64,000 bases of DNA from Prosthecobacter gellanilyticus. Its GTDB lineage: Bacteria; Verrucomicrobiota; Verrucomicrobiia; Verrucomicrobiales; Verrucomicrobiaceae. Shown here one piece after another: positions 33,167 through 41,805 of the stretch (positions are counted from its first letter, which is position 1; every line of letters begins with the position of its first letter). The notes under the pieces are model-generated. The model made no database searches. It was not told where the DNA came from and saw only the letters and a list, made by a program, of their open reading frames with translations. Both the position numbers and the translations under genes were made by a program. The DNA lies in assembly GCF_007992435.1 (NCBI RefSeq), contig NZ_BKAG01000020.1, positions 59,619 through 123,618 of the forward strand, read 5' to 3'.

Positions 33167-35938
33167 ATGTTGTACAGCCAGAGCAGCGCATCTCTTCGTT
33201 CACGTCAGCACGCTGGCGTGTTCGCTCGTGCTTGCCTGGCCTTGACCATGGGGAGTTTGTGGATGCCAAATGCATTTGCGCAGTCAGCCTTTCCATCCGC
33301 GAGCGGTCGTGCTGGAAGTGCGACTTACTCCGATGTCGGAACTTTGGGCGATGCTTTCGACACACGCACCACCACTGGTCCGCAGATCACGGCACGTCAG
33401 GGCTTTGCGGGCCAGCTTTATGAGCCGAAGACACTGAGCCTCTCGGCGAACTCTGCCTCCGTGGTGGAAGGTGCGGCGACTCAGTTGAGCGCCACAGCCA
33501 CGATGGATGACGAAACACTGGTTAGGCTGGGGAATGCAGAGCCTGCGTGGACCGTGCGTGAAGGTCCGATGGCTGGCATCAGCACGAGCGGCCTTGCCAC
33601 GGCAGGGGATGTTTTTATCAACTCACCCGCGAAGGTGCGAGGAGCCTGGCAGGGTGCCATCGGCGAGCTCACGGTCATCGTACTGGACACCAGCGTGGTA
33701 CCTCCAGGCCCGGTGGAGCCAGGAATGGGCTTCACAGCGCAAGCTTTCAGCCCTGCCGCGAAGGGCACCTACCAAGGCATTCTGAGAGACATCAATGGCA
33801 GGAGCCTTGGTGCTATTCAGAGCTTCACGGTCACGGAGACTGGCAAGTTTTCGGCGAAGGTGATCTTCAATGGTGTCACCTATCCGCTTTCGGGGACTCT
33901 CCTGCCGAATGGAAGCTTCACAGGCTCCATTCTGCGCACGGGTAACACGGCTCTGAGTGTGACCTTGCAGCTTGGCATCACCACCAGCGGTGCGCTGACC
34001 TTGGTGGGCACCATCACGGGCGATGGCACCACGGGCACGGGCTCCATCGCGCAGGCACCCTTTGGCAATGCGAACCCGGCACCCGCAGGACTGGTGAAGA
34101 GCTACACCTTTCTCATTCCGCGCACGATCACCGGCACTCCCACCGTGCCGGAAGGCGAAGGCTTTGGATCTGCCAAAGTCAGTGCCTCAGGCGTCATCAC
34201 GGCTTCCGGGAAGACAGGAGACGGCGTGGCCTTCACCAGCGGTGGATTCCTCACGGCGGACAATCAGTGGCATTTCTTCCAGCCTCTCTATAGCAGTCAG
34301 GGGCAGATCGCTGGCGTGCTGACTTTCCGTGATGTGGCTGCGGTGAGTGATCTGGATGGTCCACTGAGCTGGATCAAGAATCCGAAGCCGGCGAATGCGA
34401 GCTATCCGCTGGGCTTCAATCTCACGCCGAGCTTCATCGGTGCCATCTACACGCCGCCTGCCACCGGGCAGCGGGCGCTGAGCTCGCTGGCCGATCAGCA
34501 CTACAATGCGCGGGTTACCGTCGCTGGCCTGCCGATTCCGAATGGCGGCTTTGCGAAGACGGTGAACTGGCTCAACACGAATGCCATCAGCTATTTTGGT
34601 CCTGAGACATTGAGCGCAAGCCTGGCTGCAAGCACCGGGATTCTCACGGGAAGCTACCGGGATCCGATGACCCGGCTCTCGGTGAGCTTTGGTGGAGCCG
34701 TGTTGCAAAAGCAGCAGATCGCGGGTGGCAATTTCCTGCTCGCGAACAAGGCCGGGGATCTGGTGATCGAGCCTGGAACTAATTTTGGTTATCCTGGTAG
34801 TGATCCGGCAGGGGCGTTGCCGCGCATCACCGTGCCTTCCGTTCTGCCCACAGCACTGCAGGTATCCACCAGCCTCTTCAGCGGTCTGGCGGCGGGCAGC
34901 TATGGCGGCCTGCTCAAGCGAGGTGCGGACATGACGGGTGGACTCGAGAACGTCGTTATCGCACAAACAGGTGCCCTGAGCGGCACAGTGATCATTCTGG
35001 GCAAGCGCTACGCTTTCAAGGGCACCATGGGCAGTGATGGCAAAAGCACGATCGTGATCAGCCGCACGGGCCTCCCGAACATCACTGGAGAGCTTCAGCT
35101 CATGCGCGTGGACTTCACGGCGGACCACTGGCAGATCAGCGGCACTTTCACGGCGGATGGGCTGACTCACACGGTCGAGGCTTCGCACTATCCCACCTAT
35201 GTGGCCGTGGCACCTGCAGCGCAGGCGGGCCGCTACACTCTGGCCGTGCGTGCGCCTGATGCCGTGGACACGGCCCAGCAGCCAGGAGGCGATGGCTATG
35301 CAAACCTGACGGTCTCAGCGATGGGTGACTGCACAGGCACGCTCACCCTGGCGGATGGCACGCGCGTAACCTTTGGCGGCCGTGTGTCCCGCAGCGCGGA
35401 GTGGTTCGTGCATCGTAGTTTGTATGGCACCAGCGGCGGTTATCTCGTCGGCAAGCTGACCTTCCGTGATGTGGGTGCTGTGAGTGATCTCGATGGATCT
35501 CTGCGCTGGGTGAAGCCGGTCGCAGTGGCTGGCACCACCAGCTATCCGGGCGGCTTTGACAGCACGCGTACCTTGGTCGGCAGTCGCTACACTCCACCGG
35601 TCACCGGCCAGCGGGCCTTTGCGGCGCTGACCAACTCTCTCTACAATGGCTGGGTGCGCCTCAGCGGACCTGACATGTCCACGCTGCCGCTCCTGGATCT
35701 CACCGCAGTGGATCGCACGTTGACCTGGACTGTGGCCAACCAACTATTGTATTACGGTCCTGACAAGCTCACTCTCAGCTTCAGCGCCTCCACCGGGCTG
35801 GTCACCGGCACGTATGTCGATTCCGCGAGGAAGGTGAATCTTTCCCTGGGCGGAGCGCTGCTGCAGAAGCAAGGGCTGGTCACGGGGCGCTACGCCGCAG
35901 GTGCAAGGACAGGGCTGATGGTGCTCCAGCCACGTTAA
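33167..35938 (+). CDS. Secreted protein with tandem-duplicated module, function unknown
   Basis: This is a 923-residue protein with an N-terminal signal region (to about residue 39, ending NAFAQ). After an Ig-like start (SLSANSASVVEGAATQLSAT) there are two copies of a module of about 370 residues. The copies share LTFRDV-x-AVSDLDG-x-L-x-W, YTPP-x-TGQRA, LYNG/HYNA and a closing SFGGA-x-LQKQ (around residues 380-550 and 755-920). Each copy begins with a barrel-like strand series (GTYQGILRDINGRSLGAIQS). Such proteins are frequent in Verrucomicrobia but have no known job. It is tightly linked to the preceding repeat protein, so the two may form a surface or matrix pair. Confidence 0.75.
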   Translation: MLYSQSSASLRSRQHAGVFARACLALTMGSLWMPNAFAQSAFPSASGRAGSATYSDVGTLGDAFDTRTTTGPQITARQGFAGQLYEPKTLSLSANSASVVEGAATQLSATATMDDETLVRLGNAEPAWTVREGPMAGISTSGLATAGDVFINSPAKVRGAWQGAIGELTVIVLDTSVVPPGPVEPGMGFTAQAFSPAAKGTYQGILRDINGRSLGAIQSFTVTETGKFSAKVIFNGVTYPLSGTLLPNGSFTGSILRTGNTALSVTLQLGITTSGALTLVGTITGDGTTGTGSIAQAPFGNANPAPAGLVKSYTFLIPRTITGTPTVPEGEGFGSAKVSASGVITASGKTGDGVAFTSGGFLTADNQWHFFQPLYSSQGQIAGVLTFRDVAAVSDLDGPLSWIKNPKPANASYPLGFNLTPSFIGAIYTPPATGQRALSSLADQHYNARVTVAGLPIPNGGFAKTVNWLNTNAISYFGPETLSASLAASTGILTGSYRDPMTRLSVSFGGAVLQKQQIAGGNFLLANKAGDLVIEPGTNFGYPGSDPAGALPRITVPSVLPTALQVSTSLFSGLAAGSYGGLLKRGADMTGGLENVVIAQTGALSGTVIILGKRYAFKGTMGSDGKSTIVISRTGLPNITGELQLMRVDFTADHWQISGTFTADGLTHTVEASHYPTYVAVAPAAQAGRYTLAVRAPDAVDTAQQPGGDGYANLTVSAMGDCTGTLTLADGTRVTFGGRVSRSAEWFVHRSLYGTSGGYLVGKLTFRDVGAVSDLDGSLRWVKPVAVAGTTSYPGGFDSTRTLVGSRYTPPVTGQRAFAALTNSLYNGWVRLSGPDMSTLPLLDLTAVDRTLTWTVANQLLYYGPDKLTLSFSASTGLVTGTYVDSARKVNLSLGGALLQKQGLVTGRYAAGARTGLMVLQPR

Positions 35939-36087
35939 TTTGTTCCAGGCATGTGTAATGCTTGTGCCTGATGACGGTTATGTATGAATGAAGCCGCACT
36001 GCACTCAGTGATCACGATTGTCTTGACCTCCATCGGGTGTCAGGGGCAATAGCGAGCCTGACAGTTTCACTTCAGCTTTTTACTCCC

Positions 36088-36570
36088 ATGCCTGATACAG
36101 ATCCCCGTCTCGCCTCGCTCCTTAGCGCTCTGGGCGCCCACATCGGCCTGCCGAATCTGGCGCTGAATGACGACAATGTCTGCCGCATCGTGCTGGATGG
36201 CAGCTTGGTGATCGATATCGAGCATCAGGTGGGTTCAGACAATGTGCAGGCTTTCTCCGTCGTGGGGCCTCACCCTGGCGACAATGTGCGGCTGCTGCAC
36301 AAGCTGCTGGCAGGCAATCTTTTTGGCCAGGGCACGGGTGGTGCTGTGCTGGGGCTGGATGAGCAACGCGGCGAGGTGCTGCTTTGCCAGGCCTTTGATC
36401 TCTCGGTCATCACCTCGGAGCGATTCATCAGCGTCCTGGAGGCCTTTGTGGGCTACGCGCAGGCGTGGACAGCGGAGATCCTGGATGCTGAGGAGGAGCA
36501 TGCCATCAGTGATGATCATCACACTCCGGATGAACCTATGTCCGGCCCCGCCGGCTTTATCCGCGTCTGA
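36088..36570 (+). CDS. CesT-type class I T3SS chaperone
   Basis: I use the ATG at 36088; 17 upstream codons are in frame but look non-coding. The product is 160 residues. The layout is that of CesT/SycE-type effector chaperones: an N-terminal helix (RLASLLSALGAHIGLPNLAL), strands (CRIVLDGSLVIDIEHQ), a helix-strand middle ending EVLLCQAFDLSVI, and a C-terminal helix (FISVLEAFVGYAQAWTAEIL). It stands 37 bp upstream of a large candidate effector. In T3SS loci such a chaperone usually serves the adjacent effector. The acidic tail (DAEEEHAISDDHHTPDE) is unusual. Confidence 0.75.
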   Translation: MPDTDPRLASLLSALGAHIGLPNLALNDDNVCRIVLDGSLVIDIEHQVGSDNVQAFSVVGPHPGDNVRLLHKLLAGNLFGQGTGGAVLGLDEQRGEVLLCQAFDLSVITSERFISVLEAFVGYAQAWTAEILDAEEEHAISDDHHTPDEPMSGPAGFIRV

Positions 36571-36607
36571 TTCCTTCCTGAACTAGTCAGCCTCAACGAC
36601 CAAGGCC

Positions 36608-38464
36608 ATGCCAGTCACTCAAGCCTCTTCTCTTTCTGTCTCATATCCAACGATCCTGCCGCAAGTGCAGCAGGGTGGGATTGGTGAGGGTGGTGACCAG
36701 CGCCTCGGCGGCATGAAGGCCGAGGAGGGTGGTGGTGGCATTCAGCGCGCATTCACTCCGAAGACCACCTGGGAGCGTTTCACCTCCCGTCTGAAGCACG
36801 GTTGGGAAGGAGCGAAGTTTGACACAGACCAGGGGGCCAGCCAGGCTGCTACGCGCTTCAATGCCCGGCACAAGGAGTTCAGCGGCAAGGTAGAAAGCCT
36901 CGTGTCCCGGCTGGCTTCTGGGAAGAACTCCGATGTGTCCGATCCGGACATGATGGCCACGCTCCGGAATGATGTGAAGGTCATGCACCGGAACGCTCCT
37001 TGGGCATCACGCACGGATCTCCTTTCGAGCCGCATGGATGTGGAGCTCGGAAAGCTCTCCGATGACCAGCTGACTGAAGTTTCCAAGCAACTCGCCTCAG
37101 CCGACACCTCCCGCCTGACTGACAAGGACAAGGTGGACCTGCAAACGATGCAGCGTGCCGTGCTGCGCCAGCAGCTGGCCCGCAGTCCCGAAATGGGCAC
37201 CATGCTGGGGACGATCAACCATGGGGCACCCAGCACGGTGACAGAGAGAAACACACTGGTGGGACGATTGACCGGTCTCAATACCCAGACCACTCAATCG
37301 TTGACGGGGTTGAATATCCCTGCGCGAGGCGGTAATGATGACATCGTTAGCGGAGCCATCAGTATTGCGCTGAAGCGTGGGGGTTATACCCCGGCCCAGT
37401 TAGGCGGAATGAACCGCAACCTGCTGAATGTAGAGCGTCAGCTGTGTCTCGACAGGCCTTTGACCGACAAAGGTGAAGTGCCTGAAATTGCCTCGTTCCA
37501 GCCGCGGATGCGCATGCTTGGCCGGGCTGTCCGCGAGGAGTTCCTCCAGAACAATGTCACGACCTTCAAGGATGACAATCTGCGCTCCAGAATGAAGCCG
37601 ATCGGTTCCGGTGCGGCGCACACGGTTTCCAAAGGTGAGTATCACCAAGGTGGCGGAGAGGTCAGCCGGGTGCACAAATATGATGACGAGCAGTTGATTC
37701 ATCCGGATGGGGGGCGCTTCGGAGCTCCGGCCAAGCTGGGCATCGACCAGAGCAATCCCAAGCTGCTTGAGCGCGCGGTCTTCACCTCCAAGCTGGACAC
37801 GCGTCTCGGCTTCAATGTCTCCGTGGGGACTGACTTTGCCCGTCATCAGGACCAGACAGGCATTGTCATGGAACTGGCGGGTGGAAAGACGGCGAAGGAC
37901 ACGGTGGGCGTGACGGGCAATCCTGGTGTGGCCCAGAAAGAGCTGATGAAACTCCAGCTCCTGGACATCATCACAGGCCAGGCGGACCGACATGGCGGCA
38001 ACTATCTCGTCCAAACGAATGATCAGGGCGTGATCACCGGCGTGAAAGCCATCGACAGTGACTTCTGCATGGGTCCTGAGCCCGATGATGCCTCCAAGAT
38101 TGTGGGCAGGCATGCGGTTCATCTGCCTGGAATGCCACCCGTGATCGACACTGACATGGCCATCGCCATTCGCGGGTTGTCAGATGACGATGTTGCGAGA
38201 TTGTGCGGAGACATGTTTGATGATGCCACCATTGCCGCCGCCAAGTCCCGATTAGGCAAATTGAAGGGGCACGTCACTAAGCTGGAGCAGACCCCCGGAG
38301 GGATCATCCGCCCGGATCAGTGGGGGACGAAGGAGGTGACGGAGAAGCTTGAAAATACCACGGTCAGGGTCGGGAACAAAGACGTGCCCACCAGCTACTG
38401 GCAGCGAGATCATGCGCGTATGGAGAGACCCTTCGACCCGTTTGCTGAACTGGGAATCTCATAA
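36608..38464 (+). CDS. Candidate T3SS effector with PI3/PI4-kinase-like catalytic motifs
   Basis: This 618-residue protein has a Ser/Gln/Gly-rich N-terminus without a signal peptide, typical of T3SS substrates. Residues about 60-300 are helical with no family recognised. From about 325 kinase-like features appear: a glycine loop IGSGAAHTV (GSG at 333-335), a possible ATP-binding Lys357 (VSRVHKY), ELAGGKTAKD, and a catalytic-type TGQADRHGGNYLV with DRHGGN at 460-465. A metal-binding-type AIDSD follows at 481-485. The DRHxxN plus IDxD pairing is that of the PI3/PI4-kinase and HipA-like branch of the kinase fold, not Hanks kinases. Lipid, protein or ATP-dependent nucleotidyl transfer are all possible. 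A CesT-type chaperone gene lies immediately upstream. Confidence 0.65.
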   Translation: MPVTQASSLSVSYPTILPQVQQGGIGEGGDQRLGGMKAEEGGGGIQRAFTPKTTWERFTSRLKHGWEGAKFDTDQGASQAATRFNARHKEFSGKVESLVSRLASGKNSDVSDPDMMATLRNDVKVMHRNAPWASRTDLLSSRMDVELGKLSDDQLTEVSKQLASADTSRLTDKDKVDLQTMQRAVLRQQLARSPEMGTMLGTINHGAPSTVTERNTLVGRLTGLNTQTTQSLTGLNIPARGGNDDIVSGAISIALKRGGYTPAQLGGMNRNLLNVERQLCLDRPLTDKGEVPEIASFQPRMRMLGRAVREEFLQNNVTTFKDDNLRSRMKPIGSGAAHTVSKGEYHQGGGEVSRVHKYDDEQLIHPDGGRFGAPAKLGIDQSNPKLLERAVFTSKLDTRLGFNVSVGTDFARHQDQTGIVMELAGGKTAKDTVGVTGNPGVAQKELMKLQLLDIITGQADRHGGNYLVQTNDQGVITGVKAIDSDFCMGPEPDDASKIVGRHAVHLPGMPPVIDTDMAIAIRGLSDDDVARLCGDMFDDATIAAAKSRLGKLKGHVTKLEQTPGGIIRPDQWGTKEVTEKLENTTVRVGNKDVPTSYWQRDHARMERPFDPFAELGIS

Positions 38465-38484
38465 CACGAACGGACACATCGCAT

Positions 38485-39039
38485 ATGAAAGGCCTTCGTG
38501 ACATGACCTCCACACTCCGCCGCCACCGGCTGCCATCGCCGCAGGTGCCGGAGCCTTTGCAGCCACACGTCCTGCGCCGTCGAGACTGGGTCTGGGGATC
38601 CCGCGTGGACGTTCCACGCCTGTATGACCTCGAGAGCTACATCATCGAGACGACCGACACGCCGGTGGAGGATTTCTTCCTGCTCGGGCACGATGGTTAC
38701 GGAACAAACTCCTGGTTCCTCCACTGCTATCTCCAGCATGGCCCGCTGAGTGTCTTCATTCAGACGCCATGGGGCGGAGCCTATGCGGATGCGGCGCGTG
38801 TGATCGATGCCGTGCAGCGCCGCTTTGTGCTGCTGGAGCGTTTGCTGGTTGCCATGGACCAGGCGTTGATCGGCGGTCACTCGCTGCCAGGCCGTCTCAT
38901 CGTCCAGCAGAGCTCCGTGGAGTCACCCCGTTGGGGCTGGCTGACGGGTGACCAAACTGTGACTTGGCAGGAAGAGTTTGCCAATGCCATGACACCGGCC
39001 CTCGAATCTCTGCAAAGCCACACTCTTCATCGCTCATGA
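38485..39039 (+). CDS. Conserved-looking protein of unknown function in the effector module
   Basis: This 184-residue protein (166 if started at the ATG at 38503) has no signal peptide or membrane helix. It has a basic N-terminus (TLRRHRLPSPQVPEPLQPHV) and a strand-rich aromatic middle (FFLLGHDGYGTNSWFLHCYL then QHGPLSVFIQTPWGGAYAD). A helix follows (ARVIDAVQRRFVLLERLLVA), then a final strand region. I do not recognise a family. It sits 20 bp after the kinase-like effector and its stop overlaps the next chaperone start (ATGA). It could be a small effector, an extra chaperone or a partner of either neighbour. Confidence 0.7.
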   Translation: MKGLRDMTSTLRRHRLPSPQVPEPLQPHVLRRRDWVWGSRVDVPRLYDLESYIIETTDTPVEDFFLLGHDGYGTNSWFLHCYLQHGPLSVFIQTPWGGAYADAARVIDAVQRRFVLLERLLVAMDQALIGGHSLPGRLIVQQSSVESPRWGWLTGDQTVTWQEEFANAMTPALESLQSHTLHRS

Positions 39040-39512
39040 ACCTGCATCAACATACCAACGAACTCCTCCAGCGCGTCGCCGAAGATATCCTGCCTGAAGC
39101 ACTGAGCGGAGATCCGCTGAAGCTCACGGACGAGAACCAGTGCATCATCACGCTGGATGAGAAGATCATCGTGATGATCTACCTGGATGAATCCACCCGC
39201 ACCTTGATCCTGACGGTGCCGATCGCGAAGCTGCCGGAAGACGTGTCACGCGGTGCCATCATGCTGGAACTGCTGCGCGCGAACTACTGCTGGAATCTCA
39301 CGCAGGGCGGCACGCTGGGTGTCGACCGCACGACGGACCTCATCTGCCTGAACTACATGGTCGACCTGCCGCTGGCAGAGCCTGCGCAGATGCCGCAGAT
39401 CATCAGCAAGCTGGCTGCTGTGTCCCAGCACTGGATCAATGTCATCGCTGAAATGAGCAGTGACTCTGAAGGTGAGATTCCTGCGGAAGCCGGCTCCATG
39501 ATCCGTGCCTGA
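39036..39512 (+). CDS. CesT-type class I T3SS chaperone
   Basis: The ATG at 39036 overlaps the previous stop; the upstream in-frame extension lies within that gene. The product is 158 residues and acidic. It has a helix (HTNELLQRVAEDILPEALSG), strands (NQCIITLDEKIIVMIYLDES, TRTLILTVPIAKL), a helix (VSRGAIMLELLRANYCWNLT), GGTLGVDRTTDLICLNYMVD, and a last helix (PQIISKLAAVSQHWINVIAE). This is the classical CesT/Tir-chaperone fold order, clearer than in the copy at 36088. The candidate effector 57 bp downstream is its likely client. Confidence 0.85.
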   Translation: MNLHQHTNELLQRVAEDILPEALSGDPLKLTDENQCIITLDEKIIVMIYLDESTRTLILTVPIAKLPEDVSRGAIMLELLRANYCWNLTQGGTLGVDRTTDLICLNYMVDLPLAEPAQMPQIISKLAAVSQHWINVIAEMSSDSEGEIPAEAGSMIRA

Positions 39513-39569
39513 TCCAGACTGCCCACATCTCCTGAAACTGAACGGAAACTTCATTCCACTTCGAACGCC

Positions 39570-40862
39570 ATGTCTGTTCATCTCCAGCAACCCCTCCTCG
39601 GCGGGCTGCCTCCTCTTCCTCACGATCAAGGCATCGATGCAGGTCAAAACAATGTGCCGCCCCAGCAGGGTTATGTTCCGCCTCAGCTCGGCGGCCAGCT
39701 TCCTCAGGCGCCGCATCTGGCGCAGCAGCAGGGAGGGCAGCAGATTCCACAGCCCAGCATTCACATGCGCCGGTTCTCAGCCGTGCTGGTGGGAGTCGGC
39801 TCTGCTTTTCGCGCTCTGCTTGCCGTGGGCACACTGGGTATTTCGGAAGGTCTGAAAGCCCTGGCTGGCAAGATCTATGATGCGGCGACCTCAAGCAGCC
39901 GTCATCAGGGACCGATCGCCATCAATCTGCCGAACAATGGCGGGCTGGTGCATGTGGATCCGAGCATCCTGCCCGGGCGCATTCCCAAAGGCATGACGCA
40001 ATTGCAGATGCAGCAGGCACTGCAAGACAAGGTGGACGACGGCTACCGACTTGTCTCTGATCTCACCGCAGGAAACCCGATCGGGCGCACGTGCACGCAG
40101 AAGGACATGACAGACATCATGTTCTTCCTCCAGGTGAAGGCGGAGAACTCCAAAGGCAGCTTTAAGGAAGGGGCCTTCAACATCGCGGACCCAGGAGGTC
40201 GTATCAAAACCTTCCTCGATTCCAACAACACGGCCTATCAGCGTGACTCATCTCACATCACGGCCTTCCAGACGACAGGTGGCGAGGGGCATCGCGGCAT
40301 CGATGCGAACGGCGGCGGTCCGGACTTCGACAAGACGCTGCCGCATGGCATGAAGACGCTTCTTTACGGAGGCATGTCCACCAATCCCGGGTTGAAGATG
40401 CCTGAGGACCGCCTGTATCTGAAGATCGAGAGTCATGGCGCCTGGCTGACCAAGCCGCGCGGCGGAGATGATGCTGGTGGTCCGCATCGCACGGGCAACC
40501 GCCATGATGTCGGTGCTTTCCTCGGCCATAGTCTGTCGTTCATTGCCACACGTGGTCAGGGCTCGGCCGCAGGCACGTTTAAAGAGCGCATCCCGGACAC
40601 GGTGAAGAATGCCTATGAGAGTCTCCAGGAGCGCATCGGCCCTCCCGCGAATGCCACACTCGGCCAGGGTGACCCCACTGGCACAGCCAGCGGCATCCGT
40701 GTGATGCTGGAAAATGTGGACCTTGCGCTGACGCAGGTGATCCATGGATCACAGGAGGAAAGGGATCTACAGTTCTTCGCGAACAACATCCGGGCGACCT
40801 ATGACCACAGCAATGTGCGCTTTGGCAATGAGATCATCTTCACGGCCCAGGACATGGCTTGA
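39570..40862 (+). CDS. Candidate T3SS effector with Pro/Gln-rich N-terminus
   Basis: This is a 430-residue protein. The first about 65 residues are rich in Pro, Gln and Gly (GYVPPQLGGQLPQAPHLAQQ), as expected of a secreted, chaperone-binding N-terminus. A hydrophobic segment follows at about 69-95 (FSAVLVGVGSAFRALLAVGT) and could enter a host membrane. The remaining about 330 residues are a soluble domain with notable LPHGMKTLLYGGM, DRLYLKIESHGAWLTKP and GNRHDVGAFLGHSLSFIAT segments. Conserved-looking His residues suggest an enzyme, but I cannot name a family. It directly follows a CesT-type chaperone gene and ends the plus-strand run. Confidence 0.65.
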   Translation: MSVHLQQPLLGGLPPLPHDQGIDAGQNNVPPQQGYVPPQLGGQLPQAPHLAQQQGGQQIPQPSIHMRRFSAVLVGVGSAFRALLAVGTLGISEGLKALAGKIYDAATSSSRHQGPIAINLPNNGGLVHVDPSILPGRIPKGMTQLQMQQALQDKVDDGYRLVSDLTAGNPIGRTCTQKDMTDIMFFLQVKAENSKGSFKEGAFNIADPGGRIKTFLDSNNTAYQRDSSHITAFQTTGGEGHRGIDANGGGPDFDKTLPHGMKTLLYGGMSTNPGLKMPEDRLYLKIESHGAWLTKPRGGDDAGGPHRTGNRHDVGAFLGHSLSFIATRGQGSAAGTFKERIPDTVKNAYESLQERIGPPANATLGQGDPTGTASGIRVMLENVDLALTQVIHGSQEERDLQFFANNIRATYDHSNVRFGNEIIFTAQDMA

Positions 40863-40886
40863 GCCTGATCCTGATCCAATCCATGG

Positions 40887-41660
40887 TTAGGCCGCAACGG
40901 CATCGAGCAGCAGACGGATCTCCTGCTCGATGTCCGCAGGATCTTCCACCGTCTGGGCGATCTCGTGGCGGAGCACCTCACCATAGCGCTTCCTCATGCG
41001 AAAGACCGCGACGGCTACCGTGCCGGAGCTCATGCCGAGCTGCTTCCCGAGGCCCTGGTAAGAGTCAGGGTTTGAGCCACCGGCGAGGAAGGGTTGAAGA
41101 GCATTGAAGAGGTTCACCTTGCCCTGGCGCTCGTAGTCGCGCTTCAAGGCATCAAGAGCGCGCTGGAGGAGGTTCTCCGCCCAGCTTCTTTGAAACAGTT
41201 TTTCGGGTGTGTCGGGGTGCGCGATCTCGCGCTCATAGCGCTCCTCACCTTCATCACAATCCACGGGAACAAAGGTGATTCGTCCACCGCGTTTCTCGGC
41301 GCGGTTTTTACGCGCTTCATTGCTCACAAAGTGCCGTACGGCACCGAGGAGGAAGGAGCGAAAACGACCGCGCTCAGGATCGGCATGGGAAAGCACATTG
41401 TTTTGCAGCACGTGGGCAAAGAAGCCCTGGGCCAGATCCTGCGAATCTTCTGGTGAGTAGCCCTGGCGCCGCACAAAGGCATAGATGGGATACCAGCAGG
41501 CGCGGCAGATGTCCTCGAGATCTTTTTTAGAACGCTGGTCTTTGTCATCGGCAGCACGGAAGACCATGCTCCAGCGCGTGGCGGAAAAAGCCTCGGGTCC
41601 CCGAGCCCGGTCAGAAACCTGGCTGGGTGCGTCGTTGATCGAGCTGTCGTCAGCTGCCAT
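40887..41660 (-). CDS. ECF-family RNA polymerase sigma factor
   Basis: This is a 257-residue protein. Sigma region 2 is visible in DLEDICRACWYPIYAFVRRQ and GYSPEDSQDLAQGFFAHVLQ, with RFRSFLLGAVRHFVSNEARK. Region 4 is a helix-turn-helix in LGKQLGMSSGTVAVAVFRMR. The long linker and the N-terminal FSATRWSMVFRA motif are typical of a large ECF group in Planctomycetes and Verrucomicrobia often associated with Ser/Thr kinases. No anti-sigma gene is adjacent. It faces the end of the effector module, with 24 bp between the stops. A link to the kinase at the other end of the island is only a suggestion. Confidence 0.92.
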   Translation of the reverse strand: MAADDSSINDAPSQVSDRARGPEAFSATRWSMVFRAADDKDQRSKKDLEDICRACWYPIYAFVRRQGYSPEDSQDLAQGFFAHVLQNNVLSHADPERGRFRSFLLGAVRHFVSNEARKNRAEKRGGRITFVPVDCDEGEERYEREIAHPDTPEKLFQRSWAENLLQRALDALKRDYERQGKVNLFNALQPFLAGGSNPDSYQGLGKQLGMSSGTVAVAVFRMRKRYGEVLRHEIAQTVEDPADIEQEIRLLLDAVAA

Positions 41661-41805
41661 GAGCAGGGGTTAGATGGCGCGCATCTTGTGCGCAACTAAG
41701 TTTTTTCTTACATTTTTTGAAGGCTCCGAGACTTCGGGGAGTCCTGAATTTTAACCGCAGATAGCGCAGAGTGCACAGATGCCTTGGAGGGGGCTTCTCT
41801 ACCTG

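Noticed and set aside
35946..35970. CAGGCA/TGCCTG hairpin after the second secreted protein as terminator
   Set aside because: The stem is only 6 bp with a 13-base loop and no T-run, so it is too weak to annotate.
41661..41805. AACCGCAGATAGCGCAGAG segment resembling dispersed GCAGA-type repeats of verrucomicrobial genomes
   Set aside because: Only one short imperfect copy is present in the window, so repeat status cannot be supported here.
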